From contig NZ_CP071091.1 of NCBI RefSeq assembly GCF_017301635.1, positions 5,778,001 to 5,842,000 of the forward strand: DNA of 64,000 nucleotides, written 5' to 3'. A program made the translations under genes and the position numbers. The notes under the pieces are model-generated. The model was given only the letters and a program-made list of their open reading frames with translations, did not search any database and was not told the DNA's origin. The DNA is from Myxococcus landrumus (lineage in GTDB: Bacteria; Myxococcota; Myxococcia; Myxococcales; Myxococcaceae). Shown here in pieces: positions 25,301 through 34,817 of the stretch (position 1 is its first letter; each line of letters starts with the position of its first letter).

Positions 25301-26711
25301 ACACCGTTCCATCCGAGCGCAGCGCGAACGAGTGATGTCCCGACGCGCTCACGGAGAGCACGCTGGAGAGGCCCGGCACGCGGACGGGCAGGTGGCGCTC
25401 GGTGACGGTGCCATCCCCGAGCTGTCCGTTGGTGTTGCGGCCCCAGCTCCACACCGAGCCATCCGACAGCGCGGCCACCGAGTGGAAGCTGCCCGACGCG
25501 ACCGAGGCCACTCCCGACAAGCGCGTGACGACCTCCGGCGAGAGCAGCCGCTCGGAGCTGCCGTGGCCCAACTGGCCCATGGCCCCGTTGCCCCACGTCC
25601 ACAACGTGCCATCGGCGCGCAGCGCCACCGCGTGATGCGTCCCCGCCGCCAATGACGTCACCGCGCCCAGCCCCTGCACGCGCACGGGGAGCGGGCTGTC
25701 CGTGGTGGTGCCACTGCCCAACTGGCCCTGCGAGTTGAGCCCCCAGGCGAACACGCCGCCGTCATCGAGCAACACCAGCGAGCCCGCGTCCTGCGCGGCC
25801 ACGGACTTCGCTCGCGCGATGGTGGTGACCTGCACCGGCGAGGGGCGGTCCGTCCACGTCCCATCACCCATCTGACCCGAGGCATTGCTGCCCCAGGCCC
25901 ACACCGTCCCATCCGAGCGCAGCGCGAGCGCGTGGTAGAGGCCCGCCGTCACGGCGGTAACGCCCTGGAGCTGGGACACCTGCGTGGGGGCCAGGCGCTG
26001 CGCATAGGTCCCATCACCGAGCTGCCCGGAGCCATTGGCGCCCCACGCCCACACTGTGCCGTCCGAGCGCACGGCCAGCGAGAAGTCGAAGCCCGCCGCG
26101 AGCGCCACCACGTTGGTCAGCCCCACCACCTGCGCGGGCGAAGGCCCCGGCTGCGAGTGGCCGCGCCCGAGCTGGCCATAGAAGTTGCTGCCCCAGGCCC
26201 ACACGGTGCCATCGGAGCGCAGCGCCAGCGAATGGAACTCACCCGCCGCGACGGCGACCACGTCGGTGAGCCCCTGCACCTGCTTGGGCGTGGGACGGTC
26301 GACGTTGGTGCCATCTCCCACCTGGCCCGCGTTGTTGCCACCCCAGGTCCACACCGTCCGGTCCGCGCGCAGCGCGAGCGAGTGGGCGTCTCCCGCCGCG
26401 ACGCTCGTGACTTCCGTCAGTCCCGGTATCTGCCGGGCCATGACGCGCTGGAACGACACGCTCCCGGTGCCGAGCTGTCCCGAGCCATTGCCACCCCACG
26501 CCCACACCGTGCCTGTCGGCGTGACATAGAGCGAGTGCTGCGAGCCCGCGGCGACCTTCGATGTGGCGGACGCGAGGGCCTGTGAACGAGTGGCTGAAGC
26601 GAGAGACGGTTCCGCGGAGCCCGAGGTGCCTTCACACCCCAGCGCGAGCAAGACGCTCAGCACCAAGACCTGTGCGAAGCCCGGCCTCGCCATCACGTTG
26701 TCCTTCCGCAT
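22356..26711 (-). CDS. Giant lipoprotein with 28 RCC1 repeats
   Basis: A 1451-residue lipoprotein (signal peptide and lipobox LLALGC). Almost the whole mature protein consists of 28 RCC1-type repeats of about 50 residues with the core DGTVWAWGxNxxGQLGDGT. RCC1 domains are seven-bladed propellers, so 28 units would fit four propellers in a row. Only a few units vary at the core (WASG in unit 25, GTLG in unit 28). The role is probably surface binding or adhesion. I chose the ATG at 26711 because GGAGG lies 6 bp upstream. It is divergent from the metallophosphoesterase gene. Confidence 0.9.
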   Translation of the reverse strand: MRKDNVMARPGFAQVLVLSVLLALGCEGTSGSAEPSLASATRSQALASATSKVAAGSQHSLYVTPTGTVWAWGGNGSGQLGTGSVSFQRVMARQIPGLTEVTSVAAGDAHSLALRADRTVWTWGGNNAGQVGDGTNVDRPTPKQVQGLTDVVAVAAGEFHSLALRSDGTVWAWGSNFYGQLGRGHSQPGPSPAQVVGLTNVVALAAGFDFSLAVRSDGTVWAWGANGSGQLGDGTYAQRLAPTQVSQLQGVTAVTAGLYHALALRSDGTVWAWGSNASGQMGDGTWTDRPSPVQVTTIARAKSVAAQDAGSLVLLDDGGVFAWGLNSQGQLGSGTTTDSPLPVRVQGLGAVTSLAAGTHHAVALRADGTLWTWGNGAMGQLGHGSSERLLSPEVVTRLSGVASVASGSFHSVAALSDGSVWSWGRNTNGQLGDGTVTERHLPVRVPGLSSVLSVSASGHHSFALRSDGTVWGWGRNAQGQLGDGTTKDRTLPVLVAGLSSVKSLAAGGSHMVALRTDGTVWTWGYNGVGQLGDGTTTDRRAPVQVSGLSGVVSVAAGAYFSLALRSDGTVWAWGDGFEGQIGDGAGVQRASPVQVTGLTRVVKLAAGAAHGLAVRDDGTVWAWGDNTEGQIGDGSWSDRFRAVQVYGVTGVSSVVGGLYHSMALAQDGTLRAWGGNAYGQFGDGGVAPRVVAGAVPGLSGIKLLGASYLHVLAVRADGTLLTWGYNRFGQLGLGAVGWSPLPMQVRGLGQGRRLSAGRAHSLLVRADGSVLAWGQNTSGQLGDGSTTHRAAPVLVRNLPCARAASVGRQHSLMLACDGTVWSWGGNSQGQLGDGGVMSRAYPVKVEGLWGVVAVLAGGDSSMALRADGTVWTWGANGAGQLGDGTLGDRASPMEVKGLSGIATGVMGEAHALVVGQDGTVWAWGANGRGQLGDGTTTSSATPVRVTGLTAATSVSVGQAYSMAVLPDGMVWSWGANDSGQLGDGTNVARSTPKPVQDLSDVKAVTAGAHHVLAVRHDGTVWGWGANAFGQVGDGTHFWRFRPVRVEGLANAVETSAGEQHSLALLEDERALSWGSHEYGQLGDAESGPSLEPVGVKLPNSKALVPVVSVSAWHQHATALLSDGTVQTWGGNADGQLGDGTTESRATPITVAGLTSLVAVAPAARHTLALRSDGTVWAWGDNTFGQLGDGSTTRRTLPVQVLGLEKVKAIAAGSYHSLAVREDGTVWTWGYNVFGQLGDGTMDARAVPTRMLGMEGAVAVAGGEYHSLVLRSDGTLWASGNNSHGQLGEGTFTNRLSPFQVVQLDQVREVRAGGYHSVALREDGSVWTWGHNGQGQLGDGTVMTRREPAPVPGLTGVTSVGAGTSHTFAVAAETWAWGSNSHGQLGTGDSADRLSPASVKGLQGAKSVLAGGDFSVAHGADGSALSWGTNVHGTLGIGLPGQRTVPGAVSLP
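22360..26570 (-). repeat. Tandem ~150-bp RCC1-coding repeats
   Basis: The DNA encoding the 28 RCC1 units is a long imperfect tandem array with a period near 150 bp, seen as the recurring block coding GTVWAWG and GQLGDG. Such an array could recombine to change copy number. Confidence 0.8.
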
Positions 26712-26918
26712 CACTTGCCTCCAGCACGAGAAAGCGGCCGTCCATACTCGTGTCCTTGGCGAATGAGAAGCCTGGGAGCGTGGAGAGCCGTCGCGAGCAA
26801 CCGCCGCGAGAAGAGGACCCCGCCACGCGCACCCGAGCCACGGCAATCCGCGAGAGGGATTCACGTTTCTTCATGCGGAAGGCGTTGCGACGCGGTGCCA
26901 GTCAGTGAGGATGGGGGC

Positions 26919-28199
26919 ATGGGTTCCATGGTGCAATTCGTCATCTTCGCGGTCCTCACCGGTGGCCTCATCGCGGGGGTCCACATCTACCTGTACCGGC
27001 GCCTGTTCGCGGACACCTCGGAGAACCGCATGTGGCGCCGGGTGGGAATGGGCGCGATGTCGGTGCTGGGCACCTTGCTGGTGCTGTCCTTCTCCGTGAC
27101 GCGCTTCGTGCCGATGGACTTCACCTTCCTGGTGGCCACCCTCGTGTGGATGTGGATGGGCACCTCGCTCTACCTGCTGTTCGCGCTGTGGCTCTTCGGC
27201 GGCGTGCGCGGAGTGGCGCGGCTGTTCGCGAGGATGAAGGCCGCTTCCGTCTCCACGGTGCAAGGCACGGTGAGGGTGGATGGCGCAGAGGCGCTTGGGA
27301 CCGCCGCCGTGCTTGCGGTGTCACCCGGAGACGTCGTGGCCACCGCGCCGGCGCCCGAGGTGAACGTGGAGCGGCGGCGCTTCCTGGCGCGCGTCTCGGC
27401 GGGCGGCGCGGCGCTCGCGGCGGGAGGACTGTCGGGCTACGGGATGTGGAACGCGTTCCATCCGCCGGTGGTGAACGAGGTGGCGGTGCGGCTCCCGGGG
27501 CTGCCTCGGGAGCTGGATGGCTACACCATCGTCCACCTGAGCGACATCCACGTGGGCCCTATCATCCAGCGCCGCTTCATGGACGAGCTGGTGGCGCGGT
27601 GCAACGCGCTGCACCCGGACCTGGTGGCCATCACGGGGGACCTGGTCGATGGGAACGTGCCCACGCTGGGGCCCTCGGTGGCGGCGCTGCGGGAGCTTCG
27701 CACCCGGGATGGGACGTACTTCGTCACGGGCAACCACGAGTACTACTGGAATGCCACGAAGTGGGCGGACGCGCTGGAGGGCATGGGTGTGCAGGCGCTG
27801 CGCAACCGGCACGTGCGCATTGGAGACTCGGCGGCCTCGTTCGACCTGGTCGGGGTGGATGACTGGATGGCGAGGAACATGGGCCCCGGTCTCGGGTATG
27901 ACCTGGAAGCGGCGGTCGTCGGGCGACAGCCGGACCGGGCCGCGGTGCTGCTCGCGCATCAGCCCGCCAACTGGCGCGTGGCGGCGCATGCGGGCATGGG
28001 ACTGCAACTGTCCGGGCATACGCACGGCGGACAGTTCTTCCCCTTCACGCTCGTGGTGTCCGCCATGTGGGAACACAAGGCGGGGCACTACGAGGAGAAC
28101 GGCAAGCACCTCTACGTCAGCCAGGGGACCGGCTTCTGGGGCCCGCCCCTTCGCGTCGGCACCGGGCCGGAAATCGTCAAGGTGACGCTGCTGGCGTGA
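26919..28199 (+). CDS. Membrane-anchored metallophosphoesterase
   Basis: A 426-residue protein with about three to four N-terminal TM segments, a linker, and a C-terminal calcineurin-like phosphoesterase domain with all metal motifs: HLSDIHVG, TGDLVDG, GNHEYYW and SGHTHGGQ. It resembles YkuE-type enzymes thought to act outside the cytoplasm. A twin-arginine-like motif (RRRFLARVSAGG) followed by a hydrophobic stretch sits between the TM part and the catalytic domain, suggesting the catalytic part is exported. The start at 26919 follows a GAGG/GGGGG stretch. Confidence 0.88.
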   Translation: MGSMVQFVIFAVLTGGLIAGVHIYLYRRLFADTSENRMWRRVGMGAMSVLGTLLVLSFSVTRFVPMDFTFLVATLVWMWMGTSLYLLFALWLFGGVRGVARLFARMKAASVSTVQGTVRVDGAEALGTAAVLAVSPGDVVATAPAPEVNVERRRFLARVSAGGAALAAGGLSGYGMWNAFHPPVVNEVAVRLPGLPRELDGYTIVHLSDIHVGPIIQRRFMDELVARCNALHPDLVAITGDLVDGNVPTLGPSVAALRELRTRDGTYFVTGNHEYYWNATKWADALEGMGVQALRNRHVRIGDSAASFDLVGVDDWMARNMGPGLGYDLEAAVVGRQPDRAAVLLAHQPANWRVAAHAGMGLQLSGHTHGGQFFPFTLVVSAMWEHKAGHYEENGKHLYVSQGTGFWGPPLRVGTGPEIVKVTLLA

Positions 28200-28225
28200 G
28201 GCGCTCCTGACGCCTCGAAAGACTT

Positions 28226-28257
28226 CGGGCGGCCCTCTTCGTCGAGAGAGCCGCCCG
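28226..28257. terminator. Strong hairpin between convergent genes
   Basis: CGGGCGGC (28226-28233) pairs perfectly with GCCGCCCG (28250-28257), with an inner CTCT/AGAG stem. It lies between the phosphoesterase stop at 28199 and the lipoprotein stop at 28304, so it may serve both strands. There is no T-tract. Confidence 0.65.
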
Positions 28258-28303
28258 AGCCTGAACCTTCGCTGTCACAAGGCGCGAGGCCCCGTGAGTC
28301 TTG

Positions 28304-31300
28304 CTAGGGCAGGATGTTCTGCCGGCCCGGCGTGAGCGTGGGGGTGAACCGGAAGTCCTCCACGTTGTCGTCCGTGTCCGAGCTGTCCGCCTTGCGACCC
28401 AGCGAGCCCAGCACGTTCGCGTCCACGAGGCCCGTCGGGCTCCGGGGACCTTCCACGAAGTTGAACGGACCGCGCGTCGTCCCCGCATCCCACTGGATGG
28501 TCGCGCTCGAAACGGACCCCGTGTAGGAGACCGTGTCCATCAGGACGTTCTGGGTGCTGTCGTAGATGGCGATGGCATCTCCACCCGTGCCGCCGTTCTG
28601 GATGGACTTGGTCGTGGGCAGCTCCATCACCTTGACGCCCGTCTGGCCCCGGAGCGGGTCCACCACGTTCGGGTGGCCCAGCACCAGGTACTCACCCGGC
28701 GCCAGGACGTCGAGGCTGGTCAGGTCGTACTTGTCGTAGCTCGTCGGCTGGGCGCCATTGCCGTTGATGAGGACGATGTACACACCCGACAGGGAGACGG
28801 GTGAGGAGGTCGAGTTGTAGATCTCCACGAACTCCCTGAGCACGGCCGAGTCCGTTCCCGCCGGGTCGTAGTCGAACTCGTTGACGACCAGATGGCCGGT
28901 GGCCGGGCGCTCCTCCGTGGTGATTTCCGCCACCTTCGTCACGCCGGCGTACGTCGCGGACAGCGTGCCCGTGCTCGCCGTGGTCCCCGCGGTGAAGAGG
29001 ACCTGCACCTGCGTCGAGCCTTCCGGCACCGTCACCGTCGCGGCACCCAGCGTCCCCAGCCCCGTGGCGGGAGCCAGCTCCAGCGCGATGGCCACACCAC
29101 CCGCCGGAGCCCTGCGGTCCAGCGTCATCGTGAAGGCCTGGAGCGCACCGAAGTACACCGTCCGACGCTCGGGAGAGATGGACGCGAGCTTCGGCGGCGG
29201 CGGCGTCACCGTGACGTCCGTGCTCCGACGAACCCCGAGCAGCGACGCGGACACCGTGCCCGCGCCGTCACCCTGCGCATCCGCGGTGAAGAGGAACGTG
29301 GCCTCCGTCGACCCCGCGGGCACCGTCACCGTCGCCGGCACCGTGCCGAAGTGGGTGACCCCCGTGCCCGGCGTGGCGGCCAGCGTCACGGAGACATCCG
29401 CCGTGGGCGCCGACGACAACGTCACGCGGAACTCCTGCGTCTGACCGTAGCCCACCGTCACGGGCCCGGCCGGAGACAGCGATGCCAGCCTCGGGGCCGT
29501 CAGGTCCAGCGTCACCGTGGCGGTGGCGCTGCTCGAGCCGATGCCCGCGCTCACGGTGCCCGTGGGCCCCGTGGCCGCTTCGTCGACCGTGAGCGAGAAC
29601 GACGCCTGCGTCGCGTTCAGCGCCACCGGCAGCACGCCATTGGCGGGCGTCAGCGTGCCGAAGCCCGTCGTCGGATTCACGCTCAACGCCACCGAGGCAT
29701 TCGCGGGGGCCGGACGGTCCAGCGCCACCGTGAAGGACACCGTGCCTCCCGGCACCACCATCGCCTCCGAGGGCGTCACGCTGACCACCTCCGGCTGCTC
29801 CGCCGCGCCCAGCACGCGGAACGACGCCTGGAGCGAGGTGGCTCGCAGCGTCGCGGTGAGCGTCACGTTCGCCGCCGACGCCAGGGGCTCCACCTTCACC
29901 TCCACGGAGCTCTGGCCCTTGGGCACCGTCACCACGCCGTTGGGCACGCGCAGCGCGGTGCTGTTGCTCGACGTGATGAAGACCTCGAGCGCCTCCGTGT
30001 ACGGACCCGACAACGTCAACGTCAGGACCTGCGGGAAGGTGCTGACGGGGCTGGTGCCGCCCATGCGGACGAACCCACCGGGCCCGAAGCCCGTCAGCGT
30101 CGGCAGCGGCGGCGCCAGGTCCGCGATGCTGCGCGGCACAATCTTGGAGTCGCTGAAGTTGTACGTCAGCACGCCGCGCAGCGAGCCGTAGCGCGTGCCC
30201 ACCACCGGCGGCTCGTACGAGTAGGAGAAGTCATCCACCATCAGCGACGGCTGCCCCGCGTCACCGCTCTCGTTGACCAGGAACTGGATGAACCGGTCCA
30301 CGGCGGTGCTGACGACCACGTCGCGCACTTCCACCAGCACACCCTCCAGCGCCGCGGCCCGAGGCCCGCCCGTGCGAACATCCGCCGAGGTGACCACCAC
30401 CGGCGCGGGCAGCGCGTTCTTCGTGCTGCGTCGGGCGTACTTCACGTCCACCAGCTCCGGCAGGCCGTTGAAGACGGTCAGCACGCCGGTGGTGATGTCC
30501 ACCCGGTCACCCACCGCGAGCTCCGCCTTGGGCGAGTACACGTAGATGCCCGAGTGCTCCACGCTCGTCCCCGACGGCAGCGGATGCACCTGGAGCCAGT
30601 AGCCCTCGTTCGTCGAGGTGCCCTTCACCACGCCTGTGACGATGACGTCGGTGAGCGCGATCTCCTTGCCCTCCAGCGGCAGCCGGTCGCCATCGGGGGT
30701 CTTCAGCGCGTGGATGGTGGAGGGGCAGCCCAGGTTGCCGGGGTTCGCCACTTCGCACGCGTCGCACGCATCGCCCTTGCCGTCGCCGTCCCGGTCCGCC
30801 TGGTCGGCGTTGGCCGTGAACGGGCAGTTGTCCTGCCACGTCGGGACGCCATCGTGGTCGTCATCGCCCACGACCTTCGGAACACACGAGGTGGAGTTCG
30901 CCGCCATCGGGCACACGTCGCACGCGTCGCCCACGCCGTCGCCATCCGAGTCGGCCTGCTTGCCACCGTCCATCGGACGGATGGGGTTGAAGACGAACGG
31001 GCAGTTGTCGGCGCGGCCCTTGAGCCCGTCGCCGTCCCGGTCATCCGCGCGGGTGTCGCCCGAGTAGACGTTGGAGCCCGTCACGGACGCGGGCCACTTC
31101 GGGTCGTTCGCGATGCGCCGGGGCTGGCACACCGGCTCGCCCTCCGGGACGCCGCAGGCGAACAGCGGATAGGCGGTGGCGTTGGCCGTCTGCAGCGCCG
31201 CCAGCGCCTTGCCCAGCTCCGACTGGAGGCAGGCGGACTTGGGCTTGCCGCACACGTCCACCATGTCACACGACTCCGCGGTGGCCTTGAGGGCCTCCAC

Positions 31301-32830
31301 CAGCGCCTGGTCACCGTAGAGCGCCTTGCCGCCGCGCATCGACAGCACGACGTCGGCGGGCTCGGCGGTGATGACCGCGCGGTGCGGCGACTTCGCGAAC
31401 GTGCGCAGCGAGAAGACCGCCAGGTCACCCAACATCCCGGGGGCGATGCGGCCCAGGCGGCTCTGCGCGTTCAGCGCCTCCGCCGCGTTGGCCGTCGTCA
31501 TGCGCCAGAGCTCCTGGTCGCTGTAGGCCCGGAAGAAGTACGTCGAGTTGAGCGAGTCCGCGCACTTCAGCTCGCGCAGCAGGTTCATGGAGCCGGACTG
31601 GAGCCACTCCGTGCTCAGCGCCACGCTCACGCCCATCCGCTTGAACGCGGGCAGCATGGCCGTGTCGCCATACAGCGCCACGTTGGAGCGCGGCGTCCAC
31701 ACGAGGCCCGTGCCCCGGTCCGCCATCTGCCCGATTTCCCGCGCCGTCAGCGCGATGCCCTGCACCAGCGCGGTGCGAGGCGTCAGCACGTCGTTGGTCC
31801 CCGCCGACACACAGCGGAACTCGTTGAAGGCCTCCTTGTTGATGCCCTCGGCGATGTGCGGCAGGTACGCGGCGTGGCGAGGCAGGCTCGACGTCCTCGG
31901 CAGGAAGGAGTAGCCGCAGCCCTCCGCGTGGGTGTCCGTCTCCGTGTCACCCAGCGGGTAGAGGCTGGAGACCACCGGCCACAGGTCCGGGCCCTCCTGC
32001 CGGCTCACCAGGACGAGGTCCAGGTTGCGCAGGAGTCCCGCGGAGCCGCCCGACGCCGCACCCGCGATGGACGTGGTGCCCGCCATCAGGTGGCGCAGCT
32101 CCGCGAAGCTCACCGCATCCGTGCCCGACGCGCTGCTGTTGTTGAGCTCCGTGTGGCTGCGCAGGCCATGGTGCCAGTCCAGGCGCTGCTCGTAGCGCTC
32201 GTCCGAAGACGCGAGCGGCGGCGAGCGGTAGTTGACGTGGTCGTGCGCGTTGATGAGTCCCGGGGAGATGACACCCGTCGGGCACGACACGTGGGTGGCC
32301 TCCGCGGCGCCCTCGGCCGTGGAGCAATCACATGACGAGCAGGTGATGACACCCTGGGCATTCACGAGCACCTGTCCGCCCGCCAGCGTCTCCTTCTCCA
32401 TCAGCACCAGGCCCGTGATGAGCCGCGCGCCGTTGCCCGGCTTCGTCACCGCGCACGTCGCGCCATCCGCGAGAGGAGGCGCCTCCGCCGCCGCGCAGCG
32501 AGTCACCGTCAGCGAGCAGTCCGCCTGACAGCCGTCGCCGTCCACGGCGTTGCCGTCGTCACATACCTCGACGTCCTCCACCTTCCCGTTGCCACAGACG
32601 GGCTTCTCCGGCATGGGCGTCGTCGAGCAATCCGCCTCGCACCCGTCGCCACCCACCTGGTTGCCATCGTCACACTGCTCACCCTCCTCCAGCTTGTCGT
32701 TGCCACAAGCCGCCGTGACAGGGGGGTCGCATTTCTCACCGACGCACCTGCCGTCGTCATCCGAGCAACCGAATTGAACCAACAGCACCGCGCCAAGCGC
32801 GGCCAACCATAAGCGAGGGGACTTTCGCAT
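28304..32830 (-). CDS. Very large lipoprotein: amidohydrolase, thrombospondin-3 and lamin-tail domains
   Basis: A 1508-residue lipoprotein (lipobox VQFGC). In order: two DUF4215-type Cys repeats ([16 protein letters not shown] and a near copy), an amidohydrolase domain with the metal motif NAHDHVNY and a YLPHIAEG motif, thrombospondin type 3 Ca-binding repeats ([12 protein letters not shown]), an OB-like region ([15 protein letters not shown]), several Ig-like repeats, and a C-terminal lamin-tail domain ([11 protein letters not shown]). In the amidohydrolase, the usual Asp of a VALGTDW-like motif reads VALSTEW. It is probably a surface hydrolase or adhesin. It faces the phosphoesterase gene across a hairpin. 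Confidence 0.85.
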   Translation of the reverse strand: MRKSPRLWLAALGAVLLVQFGCSDDDGRCVGEKCDPPVTAACGNDKLEEGEQCDDGNQVGGDGCEADCSTTPMPEKPVCGNGKVEDVEVCDDGNAVDGDGCQADCSLTVTRCAAAEAPPLADGATCAVTKPGNGARLITGLVLMEKETLAGGQVLVNAQGVITCSSCDCSTAEGAAEATHVSCPTGVISPGLINAHDHVNYRSPPLASSDERYEQRLDWHHGLRSHTELNNSSASGTDAVSFAELRHLMAGTTSIAGAASGGSAGLLRNLDLVLVSRQEGPDLWPVVSSLYPLGDTETDTHAEGCGYSFLPRTSSLPRHAAYLPHIAEGINKEAFNEFRCVSAGTNDVLTPRTALVQGIALTAREIGQMADRGTGLVWTPRSNVALYGDTAMLPAFKRMGVSVALSTEWLQSGSMNLLRELKCADSLNSTYFFRAYSDQELWRMTTANAAEALNAQSRLGRIAPGMLGDLAVFSLRTFAKSPHRAVITAEPADVVLSMRGGKALYGDQALVEALKATAESCDMVDVCGKPKSACLQSELGKALAALQTANATAYPLFACGVPEGEPVCQPRRIANDPKWPASVTGSNVYSGDTRADDRDGDGLKGRADNCPFVFNPIRPMDGGKQADSDGDGVGDACDVCPMAANSTSCVPKVVGDDDHDGVPTWQDNCPFTANADQADRDGDGKGDACDACEVANPGNLGCPSTIHALKTPDGDRLPLEGKEIALTDVIVTGVVKGTSTNEGYWLQVHPLPSGTSVEHSGIYVYSPKAELAVGDRVDITTGVLTVFNGLPELVDVKYARRSTKNALPAPVVVTSADVRTGGPRAAALEGVLVEVRDVVVSTAVDRFIQFLVNESGDAGQPSLMVDDFSYSYEPPVVGTRYGSLRGVLTYNFSDSKIVPRSIADLAPPLPTLTGFGPGGFVRMGGTSPVSTFPQVLTLTLSGPYTEALEVFITSSNSTALRVPNGVVTVPKGQSSVEVKVEPLASAANVTLTATLRATSLQASFRVLGAAEQPEVVSVTPSEAMVVPGGTVSFTVALDRPAPANASVALSVNPTTGFGTLTPANGVLPVALNATQASFSLTVDEAATGPTGTVSAGIGSSSATATVTLDLTAPRLASLSPAGPVTVGYGQTQEFRVTLSSAPTADVSVTLAATPGTGVTHFGTVPATVTVPAGSTEATFLFTADAQGDGAGTVSASLLGVRRSTDVTVTPPPPKLASISPERRTVYFGALQAFTMTLDRRAPAGGVAIALELAPATGLGTLGAATVTVPEGSTQVQVLFTAGTTASTGTLSATYAGVTKVAEITTEERPATGHLVVNEFDYDPAGTDSAVLREFVEIYNSTSSPVSLSGVYIVLINGNGAQPTSYDKYDLTSLDVLAPGEYLVLGHPNVVDPLRGQTGVKVMELPTTKSIQNGGTGGDAIAIYDSTQNVLMDTVSYTGSVSSATIQWDAGTTRGPFNFVEGPRSPTGLVDANVLGSLGRKADSSDTDDNVEDFRFTPTLTPGRQNILP

Positions 32831-33044
32831 CTCGTGGGTCTCCCGGAGACTCCGGCCAGGGGTGAATCGGCACGTCCTACGACACGCGCGGAGAGTATCC
32901 CGTGAAACATTTCAGCGACAGGCGACCCCAGGGGTCCTTGGGACGAATCCGTGGGCAGTCCTGAAGGCCCCACCGGTGCACCCGGAGGCTCGGCGGGGTG
33001 CGCCAAGCGTCTGGCTCCCACCTTTCTGTAGAGTGAGGCCCCCG

Positions 33045-34658
33045 ATGACGGCCCACACCCTGACGAGCCCCGTTTCCCGCTTCCTGGATGGACATCTCCG
33101 ACGCGACGCACAGGCCCGGGAGCGGTCCGTGGCGCGCTTCATGGCGGGCTTGTGCGGGGCGTCGCTCCTGGTGGCGGCGTCGCTGGGGTCGTCGCTCGGG
33201 TGGGGTTTGACGCAGGCGCTCATGGGGTTGGCCGCGGCGCTGGCGCTCTACTACTTCGCGCTGTGGCGAGTGCTGAGCGCGGGGGTGTTCCACCCGGTCA
33301 TCCCCTGGTTCAACGTGGCCATCGAGGTCAGCATCCCCGCGGTGGTGCTCGCGGTGGACCTGCGCTTCCAGGGGCCCATCTACGCGCTGACGGCGCCCAC
33401 GCTGGTCATCTGGCCCACGCTGATTACGCTGGCGGCGCTCCGGAGCAACCCCAGGCTGGCGCTGGCGGCGGGAGTCCTCGTCGCGGCGGAGTACCTGGCC
33501 ATCTACTCCTTCTTCGTGCTGCCGTTGCTGCCAGAGACGGCGCTCCTCACGCTGACGCCGCGCTTCATCGCCATCCGGGCGTTCTTCTTCGTGGCGGCGG
33601 GCATCTTCACGGCCACCATGGCGCGGCACTTCATGAAGCTCACGAAGGGCGCGCTGTCCGCGCTGCGGGAGCAGGAGGTGATGGGGAAGTACGTGCTGCA
33701 CGAGCGCGTGGGTGCGGGTGGCATGGCGGAGGTGTACCGGGCCACGTACTGCCCGGAGGGCGGCTTCCAGAAGCAGGTGGCGCTCAAGCGCATCCTCCCG
33801 TCCGTCGCGGATGACGAAGAGTTCGTGACGATGTTCCGCCGCGAGGCGGAGCTGTGCTCGTCGCTCAACCATCCCAACATCATCCAGGTGTTCGACCTGG
33901 GGCGGCATGGCGGGACGTACTTCCTGGCGATGGAGTTCGTGGAGGGGATGCCGCTGAGCGCGCTGATGCGCGGGGTGGGGCGCAGGCCGCTGCCGGTGGC
34001 GTCGGTGGCGTTCCTGGGGGCGGAGCTGGCGTCGGCGCTGGACTACCTGCATCGGCGCACGGGCGCGGACGGACAGCCGCTGCGGCTGGTGCACCGCGAC
34101 TTGAATCCGCCCAACATCCTCGTGTCGCGCTTCGGGGATGTGAAGCTGTCGGACTTCGGCATCGCGCGGGATGCGGCGCGCTCGCAGCTCACCGCGGTGG
34201 GGAACGTGCGGGGGAAGCTGGGCTACATGGCGCCGGAGCAGGCGGCGGGCAGGCCTTTCGATGGACGCGCGGACCTCTTCGCGTTGGGGCTCACGCTGCA
34301 TGAGGCGCTCACGGGACGCCGGGCACTCCAGGGCTCCACGCAGGAGGACATCCTGCGGGCGACGCTCGACAAGGAGCTGGAGCCGCCCTCGCGCTACAAC
34401 CCCGAGGTCCCCGCGGCGATGGACGCGGTGGTGATGAAGTTGTTGGCGAAGGAGCCGGAGCAGCGCACCCCGAGTGGCGCGGTGTTGCGGCAGCAGCTCC
34501 TCGCGCTGGAGGGAGAAGTGGCGCCCTATCCTCGGGGGCAGGCGTTGCTCGCGGGGGCCTTGCGCGAGGCGCAGGAGCGAGCTCAGCAGCAGGGGCAGAC
34601 CCAGGAGTCGAAGGAGCCACCGGCCGCCCGCGCGGCACCCGCGGTGCGCTCCGCCTGA
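33045..34658 (+). CDS. Ser/Thr kinase with six N-terminal TM segments
   Basis: A 537-residue protein. The first ~210 residues hold about six TM helices. A C-terminal Hanks kinase follows, with GAGGMAEVYRA, VALKRIL, the catalytic loop as HRDLNPPN, SDFGIAR and GYMAPEQ. The catalytic-loop Lys of HRDLKxxN is Asn here, but the catalytic Asp is kept. This order (multi-TM sensor then cytoplasmic kinase) differs from the usual one-TM bacterial kinase. The start at 33045 follows GAGG; the more upstream in-frame start at 32862 has no support. The tail is Gln/Ala/Pro-rich. Confidence 0.88.
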   Translation: MTAHTLTSPVSRFLDGHLRRDAQARERSVARFMAGLCGASLLVAASLGSSLGWGLTQALMGLAAALALYYFALWRVLSAGVFHPVIPWFNVAIEVSIPAVVLAVDLRFQGPIYALTAPTLVIWPTLITLAALRSNPRLALAAGVLVAAEYLAIYSFFVLPLLPETALLTLTPRFIAIRAFFFVAAGIFTATMARHFMKLTKGALSALREQEVMGKYVLHERVGAGGMAEVYRATYCPEGGFQKQVALKRILPSVADDEEFVTMFRREAELCSSLNHPNIIQVFDLGRHGGTYFLAMEFVEGMPLSALMRGVGRRPLPVASVAFLGAELASALDYLHRRTGADGQPLRLVHRDLNPPNILVSRFGDVKLSDFGIARDAARSQLTAVGNVRGKLGYMAPEQAAGRPFDGRADLFALGLTLHEALTGRRALQGSTQEDILRATLDKELEPPSRYNPEVPAAMDAVVMKLLAKEPEQRTPSGAVLRQQLLALEGEVAPYPRGQALLAGALREAQERAQQQGQTQESKEPPAARAAPAVRSA

Positions 34659-34817
34659 GGCCAGCACTGTTGGTGTGAGGGGGCGTCGGCTGCTCGGACA
34701 ACCGGGCTGGCTTGCGGTCTCTTGTGTTCGGAGTGGCTGTCGCGGGAGCGCGAAACTCCTGCACGGGTGGAGGCTTCGCGCTACGTAGGGCGCGCACGCC
34801 TCATCAGGAGCCACACC

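Noticed and set aside
22917..25655. Long plus-strand open frame opposite the RCC1 gene
   Set aside because: It repeats with the RCC1 period and its composition is His/Arg/Ala-rich, a shadow of the minus-strand repeats.
28892..32335. 1147-residue plus-strand open frame opposite the amidohydrolase lipoprotein
   Set aside because: Arg/His/Gly-rich with no domains; it mirrors the minus-strand gene, which has clear domain structure.
33010..33026. Possible sigma-54 promoter (TGGCTCC-N4-TTTCT) before the six-TM kinase
   Set aside because: Three mismatches to the consensus, and the predicted transcription start would be only 7 bp before the start codon.
32862..33044. N-terminal extension of the six-TM kinase from the upstream ATG
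   Set aside because: It has no ribosome binding site and low-complexity Arg/Pro content; the ATG at 33045 follows GAGG and directly precedes the membrane domain.
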